A stretch of DNA of 64,000 bases from Acinetobacter johnsonii CIP 64.6 (GCF_000368045.1 NZ_KB849235.1:656708-720707); one strand, 5' to 3'; shown: positions 38,080-47,927, numbered from the stretch's first letter. Program-made: numbers and translations. The notes: a model not told the origin generated them from the letters alone.

Positions 38080-38999
38080 GCGGGAACCATGATATTCAGC
38101 GCATGCTTACGTACTGTAATTTTCAGCGGTGGTGTCATCGTGACAATTTCTCCATCTACCGCAACCGTGAGCTTATTGCGCTTTGAATGAACAATCACTT
38201 CATCTGCTGCAAAGCTATAGACATCGGAAGCCTGATCCAAATTGCCTTTAATCAACTGCCATAAGGTCTTGAACAAAGTCCGCTTATCACTTTTTGCTAC
38301 TACCACGCCCGCCACTTTGCCTGCTTCCGCCGCCTCGGCAATACGTAGTTTCATTTCAGCCAGTTGAAGTTGATTATTGCCAAAGAAAATCAATGGCGTT
38401 TTCACTGGATAGCGCTGTCCATCGACTTCTACTTCAAGTTTTAACTCTTTACGGTCGCGGATGAGAACATCCAATGCCGAAGTATACGCATGCAATGGAA
38501 AACGTCCAAAATGCTTATTAAACTGTTCTCTTTTTTGAATAAATAAAGGATAAAGCCCTAAACTAGCATTGTTCAGATAGATATGTTGATTCAGCTGCGC
38601 CACATGTACAGAACGTGGCTGCCCTTCACTAATGGCTTTGGCTGCGTCTAATAAATCCAACGGAATATTCAACACTCGCGCAACATAGTTAAATGTACCT
38701 AGAGGCAAGATTCCCATGGGAATATCCGTTCCCATCAATTTAGACGCAACTGCATTTAAAGTACCATCGCCACCCGCAGCAACCACGACCCCTACATTTT
38801 CCGCTTGACGATGGCGTAGTAAAATCTCTTGCATCATCTGATCAAAGTTCATGCACTCACTTAACTCAAATGACTGTATTTCAAAACCCGCGGTACTCAG
38901 ATCTGCTACCAACTGTTCATACACTTCATCTTTATTTGCAGCATGAAAACCTGATTTTTTATTATAAATAAGTGATAAAGGTTTGAGTTGCTCTGACAT
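38076..38999 (-). CDS. Diacylglycerol-kinase-family lipid kinase
   Basis: 307 residues. DAGK catalytic domain with SLIYNKKSG at the start, the ATP loop VVAAGGDGTLNAVA at about 75-88, and MGILPLGTFNYVARVL. C-terminal YegS-like beta domain, with VDGEIV near the end. Could phosphorylate diacylglycerol, sphingoid bases or another lipid. Overlaps the downstream phosphoesterase. Confidence 0.9.
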   Translation of the reverse strand: MSEQLKPLSLIYNKKSGFHAANKDEVYEQLVADLSTAGFEIQSFELSECMNFDQMMQEILLRHRQAENVGVVVAAGGDGTLNAVASKLMGTDIPMGILPLGTFNYVARVLNIPLDLLDAAKAISEGQPRSVHVAQLNQHIYLNNASLGLYPLFIQKREQFNKHFGRFPLHAYTSALDVLIRDRKELKLEVEVDGQRYPVKTPLIFFGNNQLQLAEMKLRIAEAAEAGKVAGVVVAKSDKRTLFKTLWQLIKGNLDQASDVYSFAADEVIVHSKRNKLTVAVDGEIVTMTPPLKITVRKHALNIMVPA

Positions 39000-39414
39000 T
39001 TTGCACCTAAACTTGAAGTAATTGCTCTATTTTTGTCCAAATATTCAACACTTAACAGTTTTGTTATGTAAAATTCAAATGACTACCATTTATTTAATCA
39101 ATAATAAATCTCAATCACAAAATAAATGCAAGCATATGATTTTAATACTAATATCTTAAATGAATAATCCTCATAAATATAATAAATACACAAAATAAAA
39201 GCAAGAAATCTAACCAAACTATTGTTTTTTAATAATTAAAATGAAGCAACTCCATCGAACTGTTCATGATTTAGATACGCCTTTGGTCTTATTTTTTTTA
39301 TCAAATTATGCTTTAATACAGCCACTTTTTTTTCATCTTTTCATCTCTGCAGTAAATTTTATTGCTGAGATTGTACTTTGTACAAACGTGTACATATTTG
39401 AGATAGGCCTCACC
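39000..39414. other. Intergenic/leader region before pckG
   Basis: Highly AT-rich 415 bp between the divergent lipid-kinase and pckG genes. The pckG frame stays open upstream to an ATG at 39241, but that extension is hydrophobic, shows no PEPCK similarity, and is ignored. Contains TTGTACTTTGTACAAACGTGTACA (39371-39394), a cluster of GTACA/TGTAC half-sites that could be an operator. Confidence 0.45.
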
Positions 39415-41247
39415 ATGACCCAAGTGAACGCACCAGAATTCGTTCGTCACCCTAAGCTTATTGCGTGGGTGGAAGAAATTGCAAAATTAACAAAACCAGC
39501 GAAAATTGAATGGTGTGACGGCAGCGAAGAAGAATATCAACGTTATATCAACTTGATGATCGCTAACGGCACAATGCAAGCGCTTAACCAAGAAACGCAT
39601 CCTGGTTCTTATCTTGCTAATTCTGATCCTTCTGACGTTGCTCGTGTTGAAGGTCGTACTTACATCTGCTCTGAAAAACAAGAAGATGCTGGTGCAACAA
39701 ACAACTGGGAAGAGCCTGCTGAAATGCGTGCTCGTCTAAATGGTTTGTTTGACGGTTCAATGGCAGGTCGTACTTTATATGTAGTACCGTTCTCTATGGG
39801 TCCATTAGGTTCTCATATTGCGCATATTGGTATCGAATTAACTGACTCTCCATATGTAGCAGTTAGCATGTCTAAAATGGCTCGCATGGGTAAAGCTGTT
39901 TATGACGTTCTTGGTACAGACGGTGAATTTATTCCTTGCGTACATACTGTTGGTGCGCCGCTTGCTGATGGCGAAAAAGATGTTGCATGGCCTTGCAACC
40001 CTGAAAAATACATCGTGCATTACCCAGAAACACGTGAAATCTGGTCTTACGGTTCTGGTTACGGCGGTAACGCATTGTTAGGTAAAAAATGCTTAGCTTT
40101 ACGTATTGCGTCTTCTATGGGTCGTCAACAAGGTTGGTTAGCAGAACACATGCTGATTCTTGGTGTGACTAATCCTCAAGGCGAAAAACACTACATCGCA
40201 GCGGCATTCCCTTCTGCTTGTGGTAAAACAAACTTCGCGATGTTGATTCCACCAGCTGGCTACGAAGGTTGGAAAATTGAAACTGTAGGTGACGATATTG
40301 CTTGGATCAAACCAGGTGAAGATGGTCGCTTATACGCAATCAACCCAGAAGCAGGTTTCTTCGGTGTAGCACCTGGTACAAATACCAAGACCAACCCGAA
40401 CTGCATGGCGACATTGACTAAAGATGTCATCTATACCAACGTTGCGGTAACTGACAACGGTGAAGTATGGTGGGAAGGTCTTACTAAAGAAGCACCTGCC
40501 AACCTAACCAACTGGAAAGGTCAACCACATGTTGCTGGTGAAAAAGCAGCTCATCCAAATGCGCGCTTTACTGTTTCAGCGGGTCAATGTCCTTCTATCG
40601 ATGCTGACTGGGAAAATCCAGCAGGTGTTCCAATTTCAGCGTTCATCTTTGGTGGTCGCCGTGCAGACACAGTGCCTCTAATTTCAGAAGCATTTGACTG
40701 GGTAGATGGTGTTTACAAAGCTGCAACTATGGGCTCTGAAACAACTGCTGCTGCTGTTGGTCAACAAGGTATTGTTCGTCGTGACCCATTCGCAATGCTT
40801 CCATTTGCGGGTTACAACATGGCGGATTACTTCTCTCACTGGTTAGAGCTTGGTGAAGAAGTAGCAGCAAAAGCTAAAGCTGCGGGCAACAAACTTCCAG
40901 GCATCTACAACGTGAACTGGTTCCGTCGTGATGCTGAAGGCAACTTCGTATGGCCTGGTTTCGGTCAAAACATGCGTGTTCTTGAGTGGATCATTGACCG
41001 TTGTGAAGGCCGTGCTGATGCAGTTGAAACACCAATTGGTTTAGTTCCAACGTATGAACAGTTGAACTGGACAGGTTCTGACTTCACTAAAGCTCAGTTT
41101 GACCTTGTGACTTCTCAAGACAAAGATCAATGGATCAAAGAGCTTGAAAGCCATACTGAACTATTCGACAAACTTGGTGAACGCCTACCAGCTGCACTTA
41201 AAGCTCGTCAAAACGAACTTTTAGATGCTGTTAAGCAATCTGCTTAA
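39415..41247 (+). CDS. pckG: GTP-dependent phosphoenolpyruvate carboxykinase
   Basis: 610 residues. Converts oxaloacetate + GTP to PEP, the first step of gluconeogenesis. P-loop-like AFPSACGKTNFAML with the reactive Cys of GTP-type enzymes, kinase-2 motif GDDIAW, and FGGRRADTVPL are diagnostic. Start ATG 39415 matches the family N-terminus. Its own terminator follows. Confidence 0.97.
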   Translation: MTQVNAPEFVRHPKLIAWVEEIAKLTKPAKIEWCDGSEEEYQRYINLMIANGTMQALNQETHPGSYLANSDPSDVARVEGRTYICSEKQEDAGATNNWEEPAEMRARLNGLFDGSMAGRTLYVVPFSMGPLGSHIAHIGIELTDSPYVAVSMSKMARMGKAVYDVLGTDGEFIPCVHTVGAPLADGEKDVAWPCNPEKYIVHYPETREIWSYGSGYGGNALLGKKCLALRIASSMGRQQGWLAEHMLILGVTNPQGEKHYIAAAFPSACGKTNFAMLIPPAGYEGWKIETVGDDIAWIKPGEDGRLYAINPEAGFFGVAPGTNTKTNPNCMATLTKDVIYTNVAVTDNGEVWWEGLTKEAPANLTNWKGQPHVAGEKAAHPNARFTVSAGQCPSIDADWENPAGVPISAFIFGGRRADTVPLISEAFDWVDGVYKAATMGSETTAAAVGQQGIVRRDPFAMLPFAGYNMADYFSHWLELGEEVAAKAKAAGNKLPGIYNVNWFRRDAEGNFVWPGFGQNMRVLEWIIDRCEGRADAVETPIGLVPTYEQLNWTGSDFTKAQFDLVTSQDKDQWIKELESHTELFDKLGERLPAALKARQNELLDAVKQSA

Positions 41248-41270
41248 TCTTTAAATTAAGCCAAAAAAAA

Positions 41271-41294
41271 GACCGCGTAAGCGGTCTTTTTTTT
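41271..41294. terminator. Terminator of pckG
   Basis: GACCGC, GTAA loop, GCGGTC, with eight A before and eight T after. Confidence 0.95.
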
Positions 41295-41439
41295 AATCTA
41301 TTTATACTTTTAAAACTTTATAACTCAACAAAATTTATCCAACCAATCGCGACTAAAATAAGTAGCAACAACTCAGCCAGCACTTCATGTTTACTCGATC
41401 AAAGCCCCCTCCGATTCAACTCAATTTTGAAATCAAAAG

Positions 41440-41648
41440 CTCAGCAAAGTCGCCAAGAGCACTTATGGCAGCGTAGTTGAACTCTATCCGCGTCTTGCTG
41501 AACGTGCACAATCAAGTCGGTGTTACGTCGTCATTGACTACAATGCCAGCCAACGCTTTGGCATATTGTCCGTCCAGTCGTTTGGGGAACGGCTGTAAAA
41601 TGGAAGACACCTGTAGACTGTAAAGCGCTTGGCGGAATCGAAATTTAA
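41440..41648 (+). pseudogene. Fragment of a secreted or TonB-like protein
   Basis: One frame reads KVAKSTYGSVVELYPRLAER and CYVVIDYNASQRFGI. Another reads LWHIVRPVVWGTAVKW then TPVDCKALGGIEI-stop. The two line up only with a frameshift near 41545, and no 5' start is present. The order V-V-I-D-Y then a Trp-Lys-x-Pro-V-D-C end resembles TonB-C-like or similar small periplasmic domains. Probably the decayed 3' end of a gene, with its terminator still in place. Confidence 0.45.
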
Positions 41649-41652
41649 ATCT

Positions 41653-41678
41653 AAAAAAGCCGCAATAGCGGCTTTTTT
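41653..41678. terminator. Bidirectional terminator
   Basis: GCCGC, AATA loop, GCGGC, with six A before and six T after. Between the decayed fragment and glpD. Confidence 0.9.
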
Positions 41679-41719
41679 AATAAAACGAAATCAAGTGTAA
41701 CCATGAAACGCAATCAACA

Positions 41720-43237
41720 TTATGCAGCATCCCCTTGCATACGACGTAGGTGTAAATCCTGCAAGTAGATGTCTAAAGCTTGAGTTTCTAGTGCATCAAA
41801 TTTTAAATACAGTTTAGTCCGTCGTTTTAAAATATCTTCACTGCTGATGGCCCACTCACGTTTCACCACATAATCCACTTCTTGCTGATACAAACCATGA
41901 CCAAAAGACTGCCCTAAAGTTTGTACATCTTTGTTCTCACCGAGCATATGCCACACTCGACGACCATAACTGTTTGCCCAACGATGCGCTGTTTGAGACT
42001 CTAGCCCTTTGATTTCATGCATCAACTCTGCACATAAAACCTCGACTGAACTAAAACCTTCCGCACCTGGGAGTTTTTCCTCAGCCGTCCATTCCGCCTT
42101 CATATGTGGAAAATAACGTTTCAACTGTAGCAAAGCCGCTTCCGCTAACTTTCGATAAGTCGTTAACTTTCCACCATAAACCGATAATAATGGCGCTTCA
42201 TCCGCAACAGGTTTAGACATCGACAGTACATAATCACGTGTCACTTTAGAGGCTTGTGCACTTGCATCATCATACAGCGCCCTTACACCTGCAAAGCTTG
42301 AGATTACGTCTGCTTGCTGTAATTGAAGCTTGAAATGATCATTAATCACATCAATCAAATAAGCAGTTTCCTGCTCGGTAATGTAGACATGATTTGCATC
42401 GCCCTCAAACTCTACGTCCGTGGTACCAATCAGGCTGTATTCATCTAAATAAGGAATTACAAACACAATGCGTTGATCATCATTTTGTAGAATAAACGCA
42501 TGCTGCTCCGGGTATAAACGCTTCACGATAATATGACTGCCCTGAACCAATCGAATGCCTGCCTTTGGGGTTTGGGACAGTTGTTCTTGAATAAAATCTG
42601 TGACCCATGCACCCGTTGCATTGACTAAGCTGTGAGCTTTAATTTGGTAGTGTTGTTTTTGATGCTCTAAGGTTAGACACCACACACCCTCCTGCTGAAC
42701 TGCAGAAACACATCGCGTTTGTGTCCGAATTTGAGCCCCTAGCTCATGTGCTTGGATTGCATTAACCACCACCAAACGCGCATCATCCACAATACAGTCT
42801 GAATATTCGAAACCACGCTTAATGGTGTCTTTTAACGGGCTGTCGACATTAAAATGAACAAGCTCTGAACCCTCTAATGTTTCTCGTTTTGCCAAATAAT
42901 CATAGATAAATAAGCCTGAACGAATCAGCCATGCAGGACGTAAATAAGGTAAATGCGGCATAATAAAACGCATAGGATGAATCAAATGTGGGGCTTTTTT
43001 TAACAGTACTTCACGCTCTAATAGCGCTTCACGCACCAAACGAAATTCTTTTTGTTCGAGATAACGCAATCCACCATGAATGAGCTTGCTACTGGCTGAA
43101 GACGTATGACTGGCTAAGTCATCTTTTTCGCAGACGAAAACACTTAAACCGCGCCCTACAGCATCATTTGCAATGCCCACCCCATTGATGCCCGCGCCCA
43201 CAACGGCAATATCATAAATGGCATCTGTGTCTTGCAT
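41720..43237 (-). CDS. glpD: Aerobic glycerol-3-phosphate dehydrogenase
   Basis: 505 residues from ATG 43237, with AGAGGTG upstream; the ATG five codons earlier overlaps that ribosome site. FAD-binding DIAVVGAGINGVGIANDA at the N-terminus, then SSKLIHGGLRYLE and GGKLTTYRKLAE. Membrane-associated flavoenzyme oxidising glycerol-3-phosphate to DHAP with electrons to ubiquinone. No other glp genes are nearby. Confidence 0.96.
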   Translation of the reverse strand: MQDTDAIYDIAVVGAGINGVGIANDAVGRGLSVFVCEKDDLASHTSSASSKLIHGGLRYLEQKEFRLVREALLEREVLLKKAPHLIHPMRFIMPHLPYLRPAWLIRSGLFIYDYLAKRETLEGSELVHFNVDSPLKDTIKRGFEYSDCIVDDARLVVVNAIQAHELGAQIRTQTRCVSAVQQEGVWCLTLEHQKQHYQIKAHSLVNATGAWVTDFIQEQLSQTPKAGIRLVQGSHIIVKRLYPEQHAFILQNDDQRIVFVIPYLDEYSLIGTTDVEFEGDANHVYITEQETAYLIDVINDHFKLQLQQADVISSFAGVRALYDDASAQASKVTRDYVLSMSKPVADEAPLLSVYGGKLTTYRKLAEAALLQLKRYFPHMKAEWTAEEKLPGAEGFSSVEVLCAELMHEIKGLESQTAHRWANSYGRRVWHMLGENKDVQTLGQSFGHGLYQQEVDYVVKREWAISSEDILKRRTKLYLKFDALETQALDIYLQDLHLRRMQGDAA

Positions 43238-43774
43238 ATTCACCTCTCTCATTGAGTTATTGTGTTATTTTTGTTCTTCACGCTAAACTTAACATCAAAA
43301 TCCAACCTTGTCATATTCCAAAGCCAGTCAAACCAGAGAAAATTCGTTGCTTTAAATAAATTAATCACCGCATCTGTTTTTACAATTTAATTGTTTATTT
43401 TGACTATTCAGTGAAAAATCGACCAATTTCCAAGCTAAAAAATAATTTTCTCTTTAAAAAAACAACATTCTTCACAAAAGAAAAAGCGTCATAACCCCTT
43501 GTATTTTAATTGACTATTCACACATTAAAAATTTACAAGACTTTGTTTTAGATAAGTAAAATGATAATTTCCCATTAAAATAAAGATATTTATTAGAAAA
43601 ACTTAACAGCATATAAATCATACTAACACCTAGACTAAAGTCGAATGAAGTCCAAGGATAAGGGGCGTATAACGAAACAGAATTTTTTGTTTAATCTTAA
43701 AATATATTGTTTTAACTTTTTCTACTTAAAAAGTTAAAAGATGTATTTCCCGAACTTCTCTTTGGGAAATTTTT
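43238..43774. other. Divergent control region, glpD and permease
   Basis: AT-rich 537-bp region with no gene. Should hold both divergent promoters. No individual site is clear enough to call. Confidence 0.4.
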
Positions 43775-45094
43775 GTGACTGATCTATCTCCCCAAACTGC
43801 TCCAGTAAGCATCGATAAAAAGACCCGTTTAAAATCGATTCTCGGTGGTTCAGCTGGCAACTTAGTTGAATGGTATGACTGGTATGTCTATGCCGCATTT
43901 ACCTTATATTTCGCGCCACAGTTTTTCCCTGAAGGGGATGACACGGTAAAACTCTTACAAGCTGCAGCCGTCTTTGCATTGGGCTTCCTGATGCGTCCTA
44001 TTGGCGCGTGGATCATGGGCATTTATGCAGACCGTAAAGGACGTAAATCAGGTCTTACTCTGTCTGTATCTTTAATGTGTGTGGGATCTTTGATTATTGC
44101 CTGTGCACCTACCTATGCCAGTGTGGGTATGCTCGCACCTGCCTTATTACTCTTTGCCCGTTTATTGCAAGGTTTAAGTGTCGGTGGAGAGTACGGTTCA
44201 AGCGCAACCTATTTAACGGAAATGGCTGGAAAAAACCATCGTGGTTTCTTCTCTAGTTTTCAGTATGTGACTCTCATTTCAGGTCAGCTCTTGGCGCTGT
44301 GTGTGCTGATCATTTTACAACGCACCATGAGCGAAGCACAGTTATCTGAATGGGGCTGGCGTATTCCCTTCTTCATTGGTGCTGTACTTGCCATTGTGGT
44401 GTTCTGGATTCGTCGTGGTTTGGTTGAAACCCAATCTTCAAAAGATGCACAAGAACAGGCTAAAAATGGTGGCCCAAAATCTAGTGCACTTGCTTTATTT
44501 ACCAAATATCCAAAGCAAGCATTCACTGTGATTATGCTGACTGCGGGTGGAACGCTGGCATTCAACACCTTTACGACGTATTTACAAAAATACTTGGTTA
44601 ACACCTCAGGTTTTGAGAAAACTACAGCAACAGAGATCACCACAGCAGCAATCTTTGTCTTCATGCTATTACAACCTGTGGTGGGTGCACTGTCTGACAA
44701 AATTGGTCGTAAACCAATTATGATCACTTTTGGTGTATTAGGTGTACTGTTCACGATTCCAATTTTCAACGGTCTAGGTTCAACCAGCAGTCCAACAACC
44801 GCATTTATGCTATGTATGAGTGGTATGGTGATTGTAACGGGTTATACCGCAATTAATGCTGTAGTCAAAGCAGAGCTCTTTCCAGCACATATTCGTGCAC
44901 TAGGGGTTGCCCTACCTTATGCGATTGCCAATACCATCTTTGGTGGCACAGCAGAACTTGTAGCGTTGAGTTTTAAAAATGCAGGACATGAAAACTATTT
45001 CTTTTACTACATCACCTTCATGATTGGTTTATCTCTACTGACTTACATCTTTATGAAAGACACCAAAAAGCACAGTATGATTACCGATCATTGA
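43775..45094 (+). CDS. MFS transporter, metabolite:H+ symporter family
   Basis: 439 residues, 12 predicted helices. MHS-family markers: GNLVEWYDWYVYAAF in TM1, the loop GIYADRKGRKSGL, and RLLQGLSVGGEYGSSATYL in TM4. Closest in style to KgtP, a 2-oxoglutarate permease, but shikimate, citrate or proline/betaine carriers share these motifs. Starts with GTG at 43775, with GGGAAA upstream. Confidence 0.92.
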   Translation: MTDLSPQTAPVSIDKKTRLKSILGGSAGNLVEWYDWYVYAAFTLYFAPQFFPEGDDTVKLLQAAAVFALGFLMRPIGAWIMGIYADRKGRKSGLTLSVSLMCVGSLIIACAPTYASVGMLAPALLLFARLLQGLSVGGEYGSSATYLTEMAGKNHRGFFSSFQYVTLISGQLLALCVLIILQRTMSEAQLSEWGWRIPFFIGAVLAIVVFWIRRGLVETQSSKDAQEQAKNGGPKSSALALFTKYPKQAFTVIMLTAGGTLAFNTFTTYLQKYLVNTSGFEKTTATEITTAAIFVFMLLQPVVGALSDKIGRKPIMITFGVLGVLFTIPIFNGLGSTSSPTTAFMLCMSGMVIVTGYTAINAVVKAELFPAHIRALGVALPYAIANTIFGGTAELVALSFKNAGHENYFFYYITFMIGLSLLTYIFMKDTKKHSMITDH

Positions 45095-45133
45095 TGCTTA
45101 AAGTAAGTGTGTAAGTTAATAAGCTAGACATAA

Positions 45134-45161
45134 AAATGCCTTCTCGAATGAAGGCATTTTT
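45134..45161. terminator. Bidirectional-looking terminator
   Basis: AAATGCCTTC/GAAGGCATTT stem with a six-base loop and a following T run, after the permease gene. Confidence 0.9.
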
Positions 45162-45264
45162 TATGTTTGATCAATTTTTTGCCGAAACTTGATCGATTGA
45201 AATATCGTGAATTACACCCGCGTATGGCATACTAAGAACAAGAATAATGTTAGGAACTTTTTAT

Positions 45265-45693
45265 ATGAAAAATACGTATAAACTTTTAGGCTTAAGCTGT
45301 ATCGTTTTAGCAGTATCTGCATGTCAAAGCACGCCTCGCCAATACAATGGCAATGTTGGCTATCAAATTGAACATCAATCAGCGTCGAGCGCTACCCTTG
45401 CTTATACGCTTGCTGCTCGTAAAAATCAGCAACTCGATGAAAACAAATTACAACGTGCTTGCCAAAAAGTTTTAGGTTCACAAAAGAATTATAAATTGGC
45501 GATTTTAAGTATTAATGAAATTCCTAACACTGCAGCGGATGTTCCCGAATATGGCCGCCAAATTGGTCAAACTCGTGCCACTTTTGGTTTAAGCAACACA
45601 CCAGACTTACACCAAGGTGAGAACATTGCAACACGTGAGTCACTTGAAGCACGTCCAAGCACACTCCATGTTGTACGCTATACCTGCTCTTAA
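45265..45693 (+). CDS. Small lipoprotein
   Basis: 142 residues from ATG 45265 (AGGA upstream). Lipobox VSAC with Cys20. The mature part holds one more Cys in the middle and a final Cys-Ser. No family recognised. The upstream ATG at 45247 would put residues ahead of the signal peptide and is rejected. Confidence 0.75.
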   Translation: MKNTYKLLGLSCIVLAVSACQSTPRQYNGNVGYQIEHQSASSATLAYTLAARKNQQLDENKLQRACQKVLGSQKNYKLAILSINEIPNTAADVPEYGRQIGQTRATFGLSNTPDLHQGENIATRESLEARPSTLHVVRYTCS

Positions 45694-45706
45694 GACCTTC
45701 TAATAT

Positions 45707-45730
45707 AAAAAAGGGCTTAGTGCCCTTTTT
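45707..45730. terminator. Bidirectional terminator
   Basis: GGGC/GCCC stem with an A run before and T run after. It overlaps the stop codon of the convergent methyltransferase gene. Confidence 0.85.
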
Positions 45731-46403
45731 GAGCATCTAACGTTCGATAAAAACTCACATTACGAAACTCTGGTGACTCATCTAGATCTGGCCAAGTTGT
45801 GGCACTACGCTCATCGAGCTTCATGTATTGCGGATGACTAAAATTTTTAACACGACTATCTGCCACCCACACATCAGGTGCAAACTTTAAAAATTCATCT
45901 AAAAAGAATCGATTACATTGGTCATATAAAACATCGGCAGCCAATAGAACATCGACCTGTTCAGATTGATACAAGTCATCCAAATACTCTAGCTCTACAT
46001 TATTAAGTTCTGCATTGGCACGGCAAGCATCTAAACTAACTGCATCAATATCGCAACAAATCACACGTTTTGCACCCGCTATTTTGGCTGCAATCGCCAC
46101 CACACCTGAACCTGCGCCAAAATCCAACACCACCTTATCTTTGACATGATGAGGCTCTGCCAGTAACCACTGCGCCATGGCTAGGCCTGAAGCCCAACAA
46201 AAGATCCAATATGGCGTTTCATTCCAAATGCGACGAATGATTTCATCATCCAGTTTATCGGTTGGAAATACGGGAGGAATGAGCCACAGGGAAATAGATG
46301 TTTCAGGAAGCTGTTGCGCAAGCAATTCACACTGTGGAATCACCTCATGCAGGGCTTGAAGTAAATGATCTGGGGCTTTGGGGAATTGGAAAGTACAGCT
46401 CAT
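45717..46403 (-). CDS. Class I SAM methyltransferase (ETFB-lysine/PrmA type)
   Basis: 228 residues. SAM motif VLDFGAGSGVVAIAAKIAGA, then CDIDAVSLDACRAN and DVLLAADVLYD. The middle phrase YWIFCWASGLAMAQWL matches the protein-lysine methyltransferase group containing METTL20/PrmA-like enzymes. The target protein is unknown. Confidence 0.85.
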   Translation of the reverse strand: MSCTFQFPKAPDHLLQALHEVIPQCELLAQQLPETSISLWLIPPVFPTDKLDDEIIRRIWNETPYWIFCWASGLAMAQWLLAEPHHVKDKVVLDFGAGSGVVAIAAKIAGAKRVICCDIDAVSLDACRANAELNNVELEYLDDLYQSEQVDVLLAADVLYDQCNRFFLDEFLKFAPDVWVADSRVKNFSHPQYMKLDERSATTWPDLDESPEFRNVSFYRTLDAQKGH

Positions 46404-46467
46404 AAGTTGTTGAGTATTTTTATGCTTTTACTGCAGGATCTTGCAGCTAAGATTTGGATTGAGGAAT

Positions 46468-46508
46468 TAGCCTTCGGCTAGACCTACTTTTGTTTTGGCA
46501 AAAGTAGG
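46468..46508. repeat. Two tandem hairpins, repeat-like
   Basis: TAGCC-TTC-GGCTA (46468-46480), then CCTACTTTTG/CAAAAGTAGG around TTTTGG (46483-46508). No T run after the second stem. Compact double hairpins like this often mark dispersed intergenic repeats. Confidence 0.65.
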
Positions 46509-46668
46509 CAAAACCATGGTCATTCGCTGAACTCGTTAAACACCACCATCTATTTAAAAAGTCGCAGAAACATTCAATAAACAATAAAGTCTTAACTCAA
46601 ACAACAGCGAATGACGTTTTCGTGTATCTAATACTGGCTTCAAGGCAGCATTAGACCACTTAAAATAA

Positions 46669-47517
46669 TTAAGCTAAAGCTTTCTCAGCCGCTTCAACTG
46701 TTTGACGAATCAACGTGGTAATGGTCATTGGACCTACGCCACCTGGAACAGGTGTATACGCAGAAGCGACTTCTTCAATACCGACCAACTGAATGTCGCC
46801 TACACCACCACCATCACGTGGATGGAAACCAGCATCAACAACCACTGCACTTTGTTTGATCCAATCTTTTTGAATCAATTCTGCCTTACCAACCGCACCC
46901 ACGATAATATCGGCTTGTTTCACAAAGTGAGCTAAGTTCTGAGTACGTGAGTGGCAGATCGTTACGGTCGCATTGGCTTGAAGTAACATCGCAGCCATTG
47001 GCTTACCTAAAATTGCAGAACGTCCTACAACGACAGCATGCTTCCCAGCAATTTCGATATTGTTTTCTTGCAAAATAGTCATAATGCCGGCAGGTGTCGC
47101 AGAACCATATGCTGCCTCACCCATGGCCATACGACCAAAACCAAGACACGTTACGCCATCCACATCTTTTGCAAGAGAAATTGCATCAAAACATGCACGC
47201 TCATCAATTTGTTCAGGCACTGGATGTTGAAGCAAAATACCGTGAACATCAGGATTTGCATTCAGTTTTTCAATTTCTGCCAACAATTGTTCAGTGGTGG
47301 TCTCTTTTGGCAGTTCAACTTTAAGTGAGTCCATACCAACACGACGGCAGGCATTTCCTTTCATACGTACATAAGTTGCAGATGCACCATCGTCACCCAC
47401 CAAAATAGTCGCAAGAATTGGGGTACGACCTGATTTTGCTTTGAGCGCTTCAACGCGAGTTAACAAGTCAGCTTCAATTTGTTTTGCCAATGCACGACCA
47501 TCTAAAACTAATGCCAC
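46669..47517 (-). CDS. folD: Bifunctional methylene-THF dehydrogenase/cyclohydrolase
   Basis: 282 residues. GTG start at 47517 with GGAG upstream (MALVLDGRALAKQIE); a longer reading from 47547 is not supported. Catalytic YVRMKGNACRRVGMDS region with the Lys, LLQHPVPEQ, NADP site VVGRSAILGKPMAAMLL, and PVPGGVGPMT. Produces 10-formyl-THF for one-carbon metabolism. Confidence 0.96.
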   Translation of the reverse strand: MALVLDGRALAKQIEADLLTRVEALKAKSGRTPILATILVGDDGASATYVRMKGNACRRVGMDSLKVELPKETTTEQLLAEIEKLNANPDVHGILLQHPVPEQIDERACFDAISLAKDVDGVTCLGFGRMAMGEAAYGSATPAGIMTILQENNIEIAGKHAVVVGRSAILGKPMAAMLLQANATVTICHSRTQNLAHFVKQADIIVGAVGKAELIQKDWIKQSAVVVDAGFHPRDGGGVGDIQLVGIEEVASAYTPVPGGVGPMTITTLIRQTVEAAEKALA

Positions 47518-47624
47518 GGCACATCTCCAAGTGTTGATATGAATCAATTTTGCACATAATACATGATAATTTTAAATATTTTTCGCTATATGCTGTTTTT
47601 ATGCGCATACGAATGAAAGCACTA

Positions 47625-47652
47625 TTGTTTTTTTTTCAGAGCTTGCTAATAT
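47625..47652 (+). promoter_or_regulatory. Possible tRNA promoter
   Basis: TTGTTT and TAATAT with a 16-bp spacer, about 18 bp before tRNA-Cys. Matches to the sigma-70 consensus are partial. Confidence 0.45.
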
Positions 47653-47669
47653 ACGCATCAACAAGACGC

Positions 47670-47743
47670 GGCGGGGTGGCAGAGTGGTCATGCAGCGGAC
47701 TGCAACTCCGTGGACGCCGGTTCGATTCCGACCTCCGCCTCCA
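47670..47743 (+). tRNA. tRNA-Cys (anticodon GCA)
   Basis: 74 nt with encoded CCA. Seven-pair acceptor stem GGCGGGG/CTCCGCC (one G-U), anticodon loop CTGCAAC, and T-loop GGTTCGATTCC. Confidence 0.97.
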
Positions 47744-47753
47744 TCTTGTTAAA

Positions 47754-47839
47754 GCCCGAGTGGTGAAATCGGTAGACACAGGGGATTTAAAATCCCCCGC
47801 CCACAAAGCGTGCCAGTTCGAGTCTGGCCTCGGGCACCA
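47754..47839 (+). tRNA. tRNA-Leu (anticodon TAA)
   Basis: 86 nt with encoded CCA. Acceptor GCCCGAG/CTCGGGC, anticodon stem GGGGA/TCCCC around TTTAAAA, and a long variable arm (CGCCCACAAAGCG), a class II tRNA. Ten bases after tRNA-Cys; one transcript. Confidence 0.97.
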
Positions 47840-47874
47840 TTCTTATACTTCTAAGTATGGTGCATATAAAGAAC

Positions 47875-47896
47875 CCAGCGTTAAGCTGGTTTTTTT
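47875..47896 (+). terminator. Terminator of the tRNA pair
   Basis: CCAGC, GTTAA loop, GCTGG, followed by seven T. Confidence 0.88.
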
Positions 47897-47927
47897 ATGC
47901 CTACAGAAAAAGCATAATGCAATGCAC

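Noticed and set aside
39241..39414. 58-codon N-terminal extension of pckG
   Set aside because: Hydrophobic AT-rich text with no PEPCK similarity; the family starts at the ATG at 39415.
44284..44769. 161-codon ORF opposite the MFS permease
   Set aside because: Antisense shadow of a strongly supported gene.
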